Below the pieces are notes generated by a model. That model was not told where the DNA came from. It did no database searches and was given only the letters and a program-made list of their open reading frames with translations. DNA of 64,000 bases from JAJYRX01 sp041655275 (GTDB lineage: Bacteria > Pseudomonadota > Gammaproteobacteria > Burkholderiales > Burkholderiaceae_B), in contig JBBAFU010000011.1 in assembly GCA_041655275.1 (NCBI GenBank), positions 1 through 64,000 on the forward strand, read 5' to 3'. A program made the translations under genes and the position numbers. Positions within the stretch are counted from its first letter, which is position 1, and each line of letters starts with the position of its first letter. This document shows positions 1 to 7,910 of the stretch, in pieces.

Positions 1-373
1 GATGGGTGATGCGCTCGCTGCGGGAGAAAAGAAAGCCGGGTCGTTGTTCGGGGTAGTGCTGGCGCATCCAGCGCTTCAGATCCACATGGCGGACGGTGAG
101 GTCGGAAGAGTCGATCAACTCGGTGTCGTGCATCGTGATGCCGTCCCGCCCGAAGGGCAGCTCCCCATTGAGGATGCCGTCATAGATGCGTTCGGTGTAC
201 AGCCGCAGTTCGCCCCAGCGTGGGCAGTCCAGCGAAAGTGGCAGGTTCCGGGGCGACGAAATCGAGGTCAGGATCACCTGCTCGTACCGCAGCAGCCCGG
301 CCCAGCGGATGGACGCTTCGATCGGGCGATAGAACACCTTTGATGTGGGTGCATCATTCTTGTTCTCTTGCAT
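1..373 (-). CDS. Conserved hypothetical protein of a probable integrated element, C-terminus cut by window edge
   Basis: An open minus-strand frame starts at ATG 373 and runs off the left edge after 124 codons. A good ribosome site (AAAGGAG) sits 7 bases upstream. The protein begins MQENKND and contains FYRPIEASIRWAGLLRYE, a tryptophan/tyrosine-rich style that I associate with small conserved proteins of integrative elements in Beta- and Gammaproteobacteria; this association is from memory and is not proven. No catalytic motif or membrane segment is visible. The gene is followed on its upstream side by about 700 bases of poorly coding DNA, which fits the end of an inserted element next to core genes. 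Function unknown. Confidence 0.6.
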   Translation of the reverse strand, partial: MQENKNDAPTSKVFYRPIEASIRWAGLLRYEQVILTSISSPRNLPLSLDCPRWGELRLYTERIYDGILNGELPFGRDGITMHDTELIDSSDLTVRHVDLKRWMRQHYPEQRPGFLFSRSERITH

Positions 374-402
374 GCTCCGTCTCCTTTCTGGAGAAGAACT
401 AC

Positions 403-615
403 ATGGCCGACTCCTTTGCCGCCGACCTCATGGCCGGCGTGTTGTCTGTGCAGGAAGCGAGCCCCGAGGGCGGCTTCGTCATTGGGCTTGAGTACCTCTT
501 ACCAGTCGGCGCTACTGGTAGCCGTTGTGTGCTCGATGTGTAAAAATTCATCGACCAGAAGGTCGAGCATCAGGACGCAGGCTCGACAGTGACGCTCACG
601 CTATCAGGGTCGTAA
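403..615 (+). pseudogene. Possible decayed short ORF with one in-frame stop
   Basis: ATG 403 has a plausible ribosome site (GGAG, 9 bases upstream) and opens a 46-residue frame beginning MADSFAADLMAGVL. It hits TAA at 541-543, then continues in the same frame for another 23 codons (KFIDQKVEHQDAG...) to TAA at 613-615. This could be a real 46-residue peptide, a gene broken by a nonsense change, or chance. I do not recognise the family. It is divergent from the partial gene at 1-373. Confidence 0.2.
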
Positions 616-1050
616 GAAATTGCGGCTTCTGCAAAACCGTCTAGGTATGGCCTGATATGCCAGCGGTCTCATGGGGTGCGAAGGGGATGACAATCGTCAT
701 CCAACGTCCAGCCGGACGCAGCGAATGCGCTCTCGTCATGCTCATCCCGGCATCCTGATATATCCATAAAGAATCGCGCGCCGACGCACCATGGCTAGGG
801 TGTGCGTTCTTCCGGCGTGGCTTGCGCAGATGGGCGCCGCGATGCGCGGTGCGCGCCTTTCCACGGTGGCGTCCGAACTGCCCCGACATCGGAAGCCTGC
901 TGCCTAGTCGGCATCGCGGTGAAGATGCAGAAGCAGAGAACGGGATATGGGTGGCTAGTTCGAGTCCACGCGGATGGCGATGTGCGGGGTGCGGGTCTGG
1001 TGCGCGGAGTGTGCGTCTTTGGACGTCGATGGATTTCTTTGGACGAACTT
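616..1050. other. Stretch without a recognisable gene
   Basis: Frames on both strands give low-complexity, Arg/Pro/Ser-rich translations typical of non-coding GC-rich DNA. Two small hairpins lie side by side: GATGAC/GTCATC at about 685-700 and CGTCC/GGACG at about 704-717. No tRNA, transposase or integrase was found. It is probably the junction between an inserted element and core DNA, but no attachment-site repeat could be identified because only one side is visible. Confidence 0.4.
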
Positions 1051-1051
1051 G

Positions 1052-1080
1052 TTGCCGGGGACGAAAAACAAGGCTACAAT
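1052..1080 (+). promoter_or_regulatory. Strong sigma-70-type promoter of the candidate small RNA
   Basis: TTGCCG at 1052-1057 and TACAAT at 1075-1080 are separated by exactly 17 bases. Transcription would start near 1087, at the 5' arm of the first hairpin of the RNA described next. Confidence 0.55.
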
Positions 1081-1086
1081 TGAGGT

Positions 1087-1245
1087 CTTCGCTGGTCACC
1101 TCGGCGAAGAAAGTGTTCGGGAAACAACGACTTACGCGCCTAGTAAGTGTCTCTTTTCCCGCTCCAGGATTTTTGCCCATGGGCATCCAACAGGGCCCAT
1201 GGATGATTGAAAGAAAGCCGAAACCTTGCGTTTCGGCTTTTTTTT
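1087..1245 (+). ncRNA. Candidate structured small RNA, about 155-160 nt
   Basis: The segment lies between a 17-base-spaced promoter and an intrinsic terminator and has no convincing ORF. Complementary arms can be read directly. Hairpin 1 is CTTCGC 1087-1092 with GCGAAG 1104-1109. A 7-bp stem, CGGGAAA 1118-1124 with TTTCCCG 1155-1161, encloses hairpin 2 (ACTTAC 1130-1135 with GTAAGT 1143-1148). Hairpin 3 is CCATGGGC 1177-1184 with GCCCATGG 1195-1202. Hairpin 4 is the terminator. I could not match it to 6S, tmRNA, SRP, RNase P or Rsm-type RNAs; the GGA motifs are not in hairpin loops. It could instead be a leader for the gene at 1371, but the terminator and the 125-base gap favour a separate RNA. 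Confidence 0.5.
1214..1245 (+). terminator. Rho-independent terminator
   Basis: An 11-bp stem, AAAGCCGAAAC 1214-1224 with GTTTCGGCTTT 1230-1240, has a 5-base loop (CTTGC) and is followed directly by a run of T. This is the clearest intrinsic terminator in the left part of the window. Confidence 0.85.
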
Positions 1246-1370
1246 CGTCCAGAGGCGCCTACGGGTGTTGACGATGAGTTTCTCCGCACAGCCCGGTATG
1301 GCAAGGCCTTTGGACGACTGTTCACGGCACAATAGAATTATTCCAATCTGACTTCGTGCCGAGAACCCCC

Positions 1371-2768
1371 ATGCTGAATATTCAACGCGCCTTCTGGGCC
1401 AGCCTCATTGTGCTGACGCTGCTGTGGATGCTGGCCGAGCCCCGGTTTTATGAAGCGACAACAGTGTTTGAGTGGCGTCGGCACATGCGCCAGTACACCG
1501 GCTTGATCGCGATGGGTGCCATGAGCCTGGCCATGCTGCTGGCGTTGCGCCCGCGCTGGCCCGAGCGGTGGCTGGGCGGGCTGGACAAGATGTATCGCCT
1601 GCACAAGTGGCTGGGCATCAATGCATTGATTTTTTCCGTTTTCCATTGGCTTTGGATCAAGGCACCCAAATGGGCGGTCAGCCGGGGCTTGCTCGAGGGC
1701 CCGGCGCGCGGCGGCAGTGGCAGCGGCAGTCGTGGCGGCGACGGACACGGGATCGGACCGCAGGCAATCGACAAGGCCGTCGAAACCTGGTTGCATGGCC
1801 ACAAGGGCCTGGCGGAGTTCACCGGCGAATGGGCGTTTTACGCTGCGATCATATTGATTGTACTGGCGCTGATCCGCTGCTTTCCCTACCACTGGTTCTA
1901 CAAGAGCCACCGCCTGCTGGCCATTGCCTACCTGGTGCTGGTGTTCCACAGCGTGGTGCTCATGGAGTTTGCCTACTGGAGCACGCCCCTGGGCTGGCTG
2001 ATGACGGCCTTGCTCGCCGGCGGCACAATCGCAGCCGTGCTGGTCCTGCTGGGTCGCGTTGGTGCACAGCAGACGGTGACCGGTACGATTGCCTCACTCA
2101 ATTATTACAAGGGCGTTGACGCGCTCGAGATCACTGCTGACGTGCCTGACTGGCCGGGACACAGACCGGGACAGTTTGCCTTTGCCACATCCGACCTGAA
2201 TGAGGGCGCCCACCCCTACACGATTGCCTCGGCCTGGAATCCCGAGCGGCCGCAATTGACTGCCATCATCAAGGGGCTGGGCGACCACACTCGCCGCCTG
2301 CGCCAGCGGCTGCAGGTCGGGCAGGCGCTGAAAATCGAGGGCCCCTACGGCTGCTTCACCTTTGACGATGGCAGCGCGTACCAGATCTGGGTCGGCGCCG
2401 GCATCGGCATCACACCCTTCATCAGTCGCCTTGATTTCATGCAATTGCAGGCCGCCGGCGGACACCGGAACTGGCCCGACGGCCAGCGCATCGACCTGTT
2501 TCACAGCACGGCTGATGTCGACAGGGAGGCGCTGGCGCGGCTGGTTGCCGATGCACACGCCGCCGACGTACGCTTGCACGTCTTCATCGACGCCAGGCAC
2601 GGGCGGCTGACGGGCCGGCGCATCCGTGACACCGTGCCCCACTGGCGCGAGGCCAGCATCTGGTTCTGCGGCCCCACCGGGTTTGCCGATGCACTGCGGC
2701 GCGACTTTGCCGCGCAGGGATTTCCGGTGCGGCAGCGCTTTCACCACGAGTTGTTCCAGATGCGCTGA
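1371..2768 (+). CDS. Ferric-reductase-like transmembrane oxidoreductase (FRE/NOX family)
   Basis: Predicted inner-membrane flavohaem protein that would pass electrons from NAD(P)H through FAD to a b-type haem pair and on to ferric iron or another acceptor. The N-terminal half holds about six membrane segments with paired histidines (LHKWLGINALIFSVFHW; FYKSHRLLAIAYLVLVFH), the expected haem ligands. The C-terminal half shows an FAD site (HPYTIAS), a nucleotide-binding glycine motif (VGAGIGITPF) and the terminal FCGPTGF motif. A Gly/Ser-rich loop (about residues 105-125) links two membrane segments. ATG 1371 is preferred; GTG 1356 is in frame 5 codons upstream. No Fur box was seen in front, so an iron role is not supported by regulation. 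Confidence 0.85.
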   Translation: MLNIQRAFWASLIVLTLLWMLAEPRFYEATTVFEWRRHMRQYTGLIAMGAMSLAMLLALRPRWPERWLGGLDKMYRLHKWLGINALIFSVFHWLWIKAPKWAVSRGLLEGPARGGSGSGSRGGDGHGIGPQAIDKAVETWLHGHKGLAEFTGEWAFYAAIILIVLALIRCFPYHWFYKSHRLLAIAYLVLVFHSVVLMEFAYWSTPLGWLMTALLAGGTIAAVLVLLGRVGAQQTVTGTIASLNYYKGVDALEITADVPDWPGHRPGQFAFATSDLNEGAHPYTIASAWNPERPQLTAIIKGLGDHTRRLRQRLQVGQALKIEGPYGCFTFDDGSAYQIWVGAGIGITPFISRLDFMQLQAAGGHRNWPDGQRIDLFHSTADVDREALARLVADAHAADVRLHVFIDARHGRLTGRRIRDTVPHWREASIWFCGPTGFADALRRDFAAQGFPVRQRFHHELFQMR

Positions 2769-2915
2769 GCGCGATGATCCCTGACACCGGGACCAGTGTC
2801 ATTCGCGACGGCGCCCCGATGGTTATCACACGCCGCCGGGATCCATCTACCAACTCCGGTCAGGTTGACGCCGGGCACTGCAGTGACTGATGCTTTTCGA
2901 CTTGCATGCTAAGAT

Positions 2916-2941
2916 AGTAATAGATTACTCACTTTAAAGTG
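2916..2941. promoter_or_regulatory. Two adjacent palindromes, probable TetR operator
   Basis: AGTAAT-AG-ATTACT (2916-2929) is directly followed by the perfect 12-base palindrome CACTTTAAAGTG (2930-2941). They sit immediately upstream of, or over, the start of the TetR gene, the usual position for an autoregulatory operator that also controls the efflux operon. Confidence 0.55.
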
Positions 2942-2949
2942 TGCATGTC

Positions 2950-3558
2950 GTGAACGAACGTCCCCAATACCTGTCTGCCGAGGCGCGACGCGCGGCCACG
3001 GTGCAAGCCGTTGTCGATCTGGCGGCAGAACAGAACCCGGCCGAGATCACAACCACCGCCATTGCCGATCGCATGGGCTTGACGCAAGGCGCGCTATTTC
3101 GTCATTTCCCCACCAAGGAAGCGATTCTGGAAGCGACCATGTCCTGGGTGGGCGAGCGCTTGCTGAACCGTGTGGACAAGGCGGCCGGGGATGCAAGCTC
3201 GCCCGCAACGGCGCTCGAAGCCATGTTCATGGCACATATCGACTTCGTGGCCAGGTATCCCGGCGTGCCACGCATGCTGTTTGGCGAGTTGCAACGCGCC
3301 GGCGAAACACTACCCAAACGAATGGCGCTCACCCTGATTCACCAGTACGAGCAGCGCTTGCGACGCTTGATGGAAGAAGGCAAGGCGCAGGGCGAACTGG
3401 ATATCGATCTGGACACGGATGCAGCCGCCGTGCTGTTCATCGGCACAATCCAGGGGCTCGTCATGCAATCCCTGCTCACTGGCGAGGTCGCCCGCATCCG
3501 TCGTGATGCGCCGGCCGTGTTTGCCATCTATCTTCGCGGCATCACTAAAACACCATGA
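2950..3558 (+). CDS. TetR-family transcriptional regulator of the efflux operon (CecR/YbiH-like)
   Basis: Typical TetR repressor of about 202 residues. The N-terminal helix-turn-helix is clear (TAIADRMGLTQGALFRHF, about residues 36-54). The C-terminal ligand domain is all-helical and unassigned. Two in-frame GTG codons, 2941 and 2950, compete as start; neither has a clear ribosome site. I chose 2950 because it gives MNERPQYLSAEARR, a common TetR N-terminus, and leaves the palindrome upstream. The stop overlaps the next gene (ATGA), so regulator and pump are one transcript. In E. coli the YbhGFSR pump is controlled by the TetR protein CecR; the same arrangement here suggests an equivalent role. 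The effector is unknown. Confidence 0.85.
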   Translation: MNERPQYLSAEARRAATVQAVVDLAAEQNPAEITTTAIADRMGLTQGALFRHFPTKEAILEATMSWVGERLLNRVDKAAGDASSPATALEAMFMAHIDFVARYPGVPRMLFGELQRAGETLPKRMALTLIHQYEQRLRRLMEEGKAQGELDIDLDTDAAAVLFIGTIQGLVMQSLLTGEVARIRRDAPAVFAIYLRGITKTP

Positions 3559-3968
3559 AAACGAACATTTGTCCACAACGCGGGATCCGGCGCTGGCTGC
3601 TCCCTCTGGTGGCCATCGGGTTTGGCCTGCTCACACTCCGGGAAGGCGGCGCAGTCCTGTTTTTCGATGGTGCAGCGCGCCAGGCCGCCGGCCACTATGT
3701 GCCTTTTGTGCTCTGGTTCAACTTCCTGGCCGGCTTCGCCTACATCATTGCCGGCACCGGCCTGTGGCTGCAGCGACGCTGGGCCGTCCGGCTGGCGATT
3801 GCGATTGCAGTCACGACCGCACTCGTGTTCCTGGCATTCGGCGTGCATGTGGCGCTCGGCGGTGCATGGGAGCCGCGCACTGTAGCGGCCATGACGATGC
3901 GCACGCTGATCTGGAGCGGCATGGCAGCCATTGCCTGGCGGCGCGCGCGTGTTGAGGACACTCACTGA
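3555..3968 (+). CDS. Small four-helix membrane protein of unknown function in the efflux operon
   Basis: A 137-residue hydrophobic protein with four apparent membrane segments (about 13-32, 47-71, 78-100 and 108-127) and a basic N-terminus. Its start overlaps the tetR stop by four bases and the next gene begins 14 bases after it, so it is translationally embedded in the operon. I do not recognise a named family. It may be an accessory subunit or a chance insertion into the operon; nothing in the sequence decides this. Confidence 0.75.
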   Translation: MKTNICPQRGIRRWLLPLVAIGFGLLTLREGGAVLFFDGAARQAAGHYVPFVLWFNFLAGFAYIIAGTGLWLQRRWAVRLAIAIAVTTALVFLAFGVHVALGGAWEPRTVAAMTMRTLIWSGMAAIAWRRARVEDTH

Positions 3969-3982
3969 ATGCGAGCCCGCCC

Positions 3983-5023
3983 ATGACAGGCCAGAACCGT
4001 CGCTCCGGAAGATTCCTCAGCGTCGTCATTGCCATCCTCGCACTCGCGTTCGGAGGCGCAGTGACGTTCTGGCTATCACAGGATCATGACCGGGAAGATT
4101 CGCTGATCCTCTACGGAAACGTCGATATCCGCGAAGTACAGCTGGCCTTCCGCCAGCCCGGACGCGTGGCCCAGATGGCATTCGACGAAGGCGATACCGT
4201 CAGCGCCGGTGATCAGATGGCGATGCTGGATGCGCAGCCGTATCGGGAGGCGCTAGCGGTGGCGCAGGCCCAGGTGCAAGTTGCACAGGCGGAACTGGCC
4301 AAACTGCGTCAGGGCCTGCGCCCCCAGGAAATCACCCAGGCGCGTGAGGCACTCAGGCAGGCGCAGGCGCTTGCCATCGAGGCCGAGCGGAATTTCCAGC
4401 GGCAAAACAGCCTGCTGGCTTCAGGTGCCAGCAGCCGGAGCACGGTCGATGTCGCCCGCGCGGCACGAGACCAGACCGCCGCCGGCACTGAAGCAGCCAA
4501 GGCGGCGCTGTCGCTGGCATCCGAGGGTTTTCGAAAGGAAGACATTGCCGCAGCCGAAGCGCGCCTGCTGGCCGCCCAGGCGGTTGCAGCGCAAGCCGCC
4601 ACCGCCCTGGCAGACACTGAACTGATGGCACCCGGCAACGGCACCATCATTGCGCGCGTGCGCGAGCCGGGCAGCATGGTCGCCAGCCAGAGCACAGTCT
4701 ACAGCCTGAGCCTGGACCAGCCGGTCTACGTGCGTGCCTATGTCAGCGAGCCGGATCTGGGGCGCATCGCGCCGGGCACTGCAGTGCACGTCCGGAGTGA
4801 TTCATCCGAGAAGAGCTATCGCGGCCAGATCGGCTTCATCTCTCCGCGTGCCGAATTCACCCCGAAGACGGTGGAGACTACGGACTTGCGCACCGACCTG
4901 GTATACCGGCTGCGCATTGTCATCGACGACGCCGACAGCGACGCCGCCCTGCGTCAGGGCATGCCGGTGACAATCGCGCTCGACACCGAATCCAGCCCCG
5001 CGGCACGCAACGGGGAACGCTGA
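3983..5023 (+). CDS. HlyD/YbhG-type periplasmic adaptor of an ABC efflux pump
   Basis: Membrane-fusion protein of 346 residues linking the inner-membrane ABC permeases to an outer-membrane channel. An N-terminal membrane anchor (about residues 11-30) is followed by a first lipoyl half (YGNVDIREVQLAFRQPGRV), a long Ala/Gln/Glu-rich coiled-coil hairpin (about 90-210), a second lipoyl half (TELMAPGNGTIIARV) and a beta-barrel domain. This order and length match YbhG. It lies between the small membrane protein and the fused ATPase. No outer-membrane partner is encoded nearby, so a TolC-like protein elsewhere is presumed. Confidence 0.9.
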   Translation: MTGQNRRSGRFLSVVIAILALAFGGAVTFWLSQDHDREDSLILYGNVDIREVQLAFRQPGRVAQMAFDEGDTVSAGDQMAMLDAQPYREALAVAQAQVQVAQAELAKLRQGLRPQEITQAREALRQAQALAIEAERNFQRQNSLLASGASSRSTVDVARAARDQTAAGTEAAKAALSLASEGFRKEDIAAAEARLLAAQAVAAQAATALADTELMAPGNGTIIARVREPGSMVASQSTVYSLSLDQPVYVRAYVSEPDLGRIAPGTAVHVRSDSSEKSYRGQIGFISPRAEFTPKTVETTDLRTDLVYRLRIVIDDADSDAALRQGMPVTIALDTESSPAARNGER

Positions 5024-5030
5024 GATAGCC

Positions 5031-6764
5031 GTGGACACCCCCATCGCCGTCGTCATTGAAGACGTGAACAAGCATTTCGGCAAGGTTCAGGCGCTGAAGG
5101 ACTTGAATGCGAGCATCCACTACGGGCGACTGACGGGCCTGGTCGGCCCCGACGGTGCCGGCAAGACAACGCTGATGCGTATCCTGACCGGCCTGCTGGT
5201 GCCCAATACCGGTCGCGTGACCCTGGCCGGCTTCGACGTCGTCCGCGACAACGACGCCATTCACGTCGTCAGCGGCTACATGCCGCAGCGCTTCGGCCTG
5301 TACGAAGACTTGTCGGTGATGGAAAATATGCGCCTGTACGCGCAGCTGCGCGGCCTGGATGCCGGGCGCAATGCCGGGCTATTTGACGAACTGCTCGAAT
5401 TCACACAGCTTGCGCCCTTCACCGAACGTCTTGCAGGCAAGCTCTCCGGGGGCATGAAGCAGAAGCTGGGACTGGCCTGTGCGCTCATGGCCCGGCCCCG
5501 GGTACTGCTGCTGGACGAGCCTGGTGTTGGTGTTGATCCGGTCAGTCGCCAGGATCTCTGGCGCATGGTACAGGCGCTCACCGACGAAGGCATGGCTGTG
5601 GTCTGGTCCACGGCCTATCTTGACGAAGCTGAGCGCTGCGAGAGTGTCCTGTTGCTGAATCAGGGTCGGCTCCTGTTCGATGGTCCACCCGCGGAATTGA
5701 CCGCACAGCTCGAAGGTCGCAGCTTTCGCCTGGAGAATGTCGGTGCCAAACGCCGGTCGGTGCTGACCGAGGCTCTGGATCTGCCCGGTGTGAGTGACGG
5801 CGTGATCCAGGGCGCAGGGGTACGTCTGGTGCTGCGCAAGAACGCAGATTCAGCACCGATGCAGGCACTGGCCGATCGGATGCTGCTGGGACTCACACCG
5901 GTGCCGGCGCGCTTTGAAGATGCCTTCGTTGACCTGCTTGGCGGCGGTCCCGGCGGCACCTCAATCATGGCCGAGAACCTGCCGGGGATCGAACTGGACT
6001 CGGACATCGCGGTATCGTGTCGTGACCTGACCAAACGCTTCGGCAAATTCACTGCAACAGACAAGGTCAGCTTTGATGTGCGCAAAGGTGAAATCTTCGG
6101 ACTGCTGGGCCCCAACGGCGCCGGCAAGTCCACCACCTTCAAGATGCTGTGCGGCTTGCTGAAACCGACTGCGGGCGAAGCACATGTCGTTGGGCACGAC
6201 CTGCGCCGTGCCACCGCGACAGCCAAGAGCCGGCTTGGTTACATGGCACAGAAATTCTCGCTCTACAGCCTGCTGTCGGTCCAGCAAAACCTGGAGTTCT
6301 CGGCCGGCGTCTATGGGCTGGAAGGCCGCACGCGGCGCGAGCGCATCGCCGAAATGATAGAAACCTTCGACCTCGGGAGCTGGCTTGCCGCCACCCCCGA
6401 CTCGCTGCCGCTGGGTCACAAACAGCGCCTGGCACTAGCCTGTTCGCTGATGCATCGGCCTCCAGTGCTGTTTCTTGATGAGCCCACCTCGGGCGTAGAC
6501 CCCATCACCCGGCGCGAGTTCTGGACCCACATCAACGGCCTGGCACGCAAGGGCATGACCATCATGGTCACCACTCACTTCATGGACGAGGCCGAGTACT
6601 GTGATCGCGTGGCCATCCTGTCGCGCGCACGCCTGATTGCGCTCGACACGCCCGATGCACTCAAGCGCGCATCCGCGAGCCCGGAGCATCCCGACCCAAG
6701 CATGGAGGACGCCTTCATCCATCTGGTGGAATCGGCGGATCGGGAAATGGAGGCTGTCGCATGA
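5031..6764 (+). CDS. YbhF-type ABC transporter with two fused ATPase domains
   Basis: A 577-residue protein with two nucleotide-binding domains in one chain. Domain 1 has Walker A GPDGAGKTT (39-47), signature LSGGMKQKL and Walker B VLLLDEP. Domain 2 has Walker A GPNGAGKST (360-368), an altered signature LPLGHKQRL (about 459) and Walker B VLFLDEP. The switch region of domain 1 reads STAYLDEAE, without the usual histidine, whereas domain 2 keeps TTHFMDEAE. So each composite site lacks one canonical element, a pattern I believe is shared by YbhF homologues. The start is GTG 5031, seven bases after the adaptor stop. It overlaps the permease start by four bases. Confidence 0.92.
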   Translation: MDTPIAVVIEDVNKHFGKVQALKDLNASIHYGRLTGLVGPDGAGKTTLMRILTGLLVPNTGRVTLAGFDVVRDNDAIHVVSGYMPQRFGLYEDLSVMENMRLYAQLRGLDAGRNAGLFDELLEFTQLAPFTERLAGKLSGGMKQKLGLACALMARPRVLLLDEPGVGVDPVSRQDLWRMVQALTDEGMAVVWSTAYLDEAERCESVLLLNQGRLLFDGPPAELTAQLEGRSFRLENVGAKRRSVLTEALDLPGVSDGVIQGAGVRLVLRKNADSAPMQALADRMLLGLTPVPARFEDAFVDLLGGGPGGTSIMAENLPGIELDSDIAVSCRDLTKRFGKFTATDKVSFDVRKGEIFGLLGPNGAGKSTTFKMLCGLLKPTAGEAHVVGHDLRRATATAKSRLGYMAQKFSLYSLLSVQQNLEFSAGVYGLEGRTRRERIAEMIETFDLGSWLAATPDSLPLGHKQRLALACSLMHRPPVLFLDEPTSGVDPITRREFWTHINGLARKGMTIMVTTHFMDEAEYCDRVAILSRARLIALDTPDALKRASASPEHPDPSMEDAFIHLVESADREMEAVA

Positions 6765-7906
6765 ACAACCCTGTGCAGCCGGCCGATCTGCGGCGCCTCG
6801 ACCTGCGGCGCCTGAACGCCCTGGTCATCAAGGAAAGCCACCAGGCCCTGCGCGATCCTTCGACTCTGCTGATCGCCTTCGTGCTTCCCGTGGTGTTACT
6901 GCTGCTGTTTGCCTCTGCCGTGTCGCTGGATGCCAGGAACGTGCGTGTCGCCGTCGTGCTCGAGACGCCCGGCGCCGCGGCGCAGTCGCTGGCTGCCGCA
7001 TTTTCAGGCACGCGTTTTCTGGATGTCCAATTCGTCCGTGACCGGCGCGAGGTGGCTGACAAGCTCGTATCCGGCGAACTGCGCGGCTATGTGGTAATTC
7101 CGCAGGACTTCGAGCAGCGCATGGCCAGGCGTGACAGCGAGCCGCTGGTGCAGATCATCACTGATGGCTCCTACCCCAACACCGCCAACTATGTCGAAAA
7201 CTACGCTCGCGGCGTGGTTCAGGGCTGGCGCGCCGGACTGGATATCGGGGCACCCGTGCAGTCCGTGCTGCTGGAACCACGCTACTGGTTCAATCCTGAG
7301 CTGGAAAGCCGCCGGGCGCTGATCCCCGGGGCGATCGCCATCGTCATGACCATCATCGGCACCATGCTCACCGCTCTGGTGGTGGCACGCGAATGGGAAC
7401 GCGGCACCATGGAGGCGGTGCTGTCGACGCCTGCCTCGGTCATCGAGATTCTGACCGGCAAGCTGCTGCCATATTTTGCACTCGGCATGCTGTCCACCCT
7501 GGGAGCAGCAGCGCTGGCAGTATTCGTTTTTGGTGTCCCCATGCGTGGCTCTCTGCCGGCTCTGCTCCTCCTGTCGGCGGTGTTCATGATACCGGCACTG
7601 GGCCAGGGCCTGCTGATCTCGGCACTGGTACGCAACCAGTTCCTGGCGGCACAGATCGCGCTATTCACAGGCTTTCTGCCCGCTTTCATGTTGTCGGGCT
7701 TCCTGTATGAAATCGGCGCCATGCCTGCGCCGATCCGCGCCATTACCCTGGTGGTCCCGGCACGCTATTTTGTGGATTCGCTCAAGACGGTGTTCCTGGC
7801 CGGCGACATCCGGCCGGTATTCCTGCCCAATCTGGCGGCCATGGCAGCAATTGGAGCGCTGTTCTTCATGCTCGCCAAACGCGTCACACGCAAGAACCTG
7901 GAGTGA
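6761..7906 (+). CDS. ABC-2 type permease, YbhS-like
   Basis: An inner-membrane permease of 381 residues in the ABC-2 fold: one N-terminal helix (LLIAFVLPVVLLLLFA), a large periplasmic domain (about 50-180), then five C-terminal helices. It carries the family motif around VVAREWERGTMEAVL. It overlaps the ATPase stop (ATGA) and is followed four bases later by a paralogous permease. The two probably form a heterodimer. Substrates of YbhGFSR-type pumps include cationic drugs in E. coli; the substrate here is not known. Confidence 0.92.
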   Translation: MNNPVQPADLRRLDLRRLNALVIKESHQALRDPSTLLIAFVLPVVLLLLFASAVSLDARNVRVAVVLETPGAAAQSLAAAFSGTRFLDVQFVRDRREVADKLVSGELRGYVVIPQDFEQRMARRDSEPLVQIITDGSYPNTANYVENYARGVVQGWRAGLDIGAPVQSVLLEPRYWFNPELESRRALIPGAIAIVMTIIGTMLTALVVAREWERGTMEAVLSTPASVIEILTGKLLPYFALGMLSTLGAAALAVFVFGVPMRGSLPALLLLSAVFMIPALGQGLLISALVRNQFLAAQIALFTGFLPAFMLSGFLYEIGAMPAPIRAITLVVPARYFVDSLKTVFLAGDIRPVFLPNLAAMAAIGALFFMLAKRVTRKNLE

Positions 7907-7910
7907 GCCG

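Noticed and set aside
945..985. tRNA-like T-arm sequence (GTTCGAGTCC)
   Set aside because: The flanking bases do not form a 5-bp T stem and no anticodon or acceptor arm could be found around it.
641..1186. A 181-codon minus-strand frame in the gene-poor left region
   Set aside because: Arg/Pro/Ser-rich translation without hydrophobic core or motifs; it also runs through the structured RNA.
2782..2801. TGACAC/GTGTCA hairpin after the ferric-reductase-like gene
   Set aside because: The stem is only 6 bp and no T-run follows, so it is not called as a terminator.
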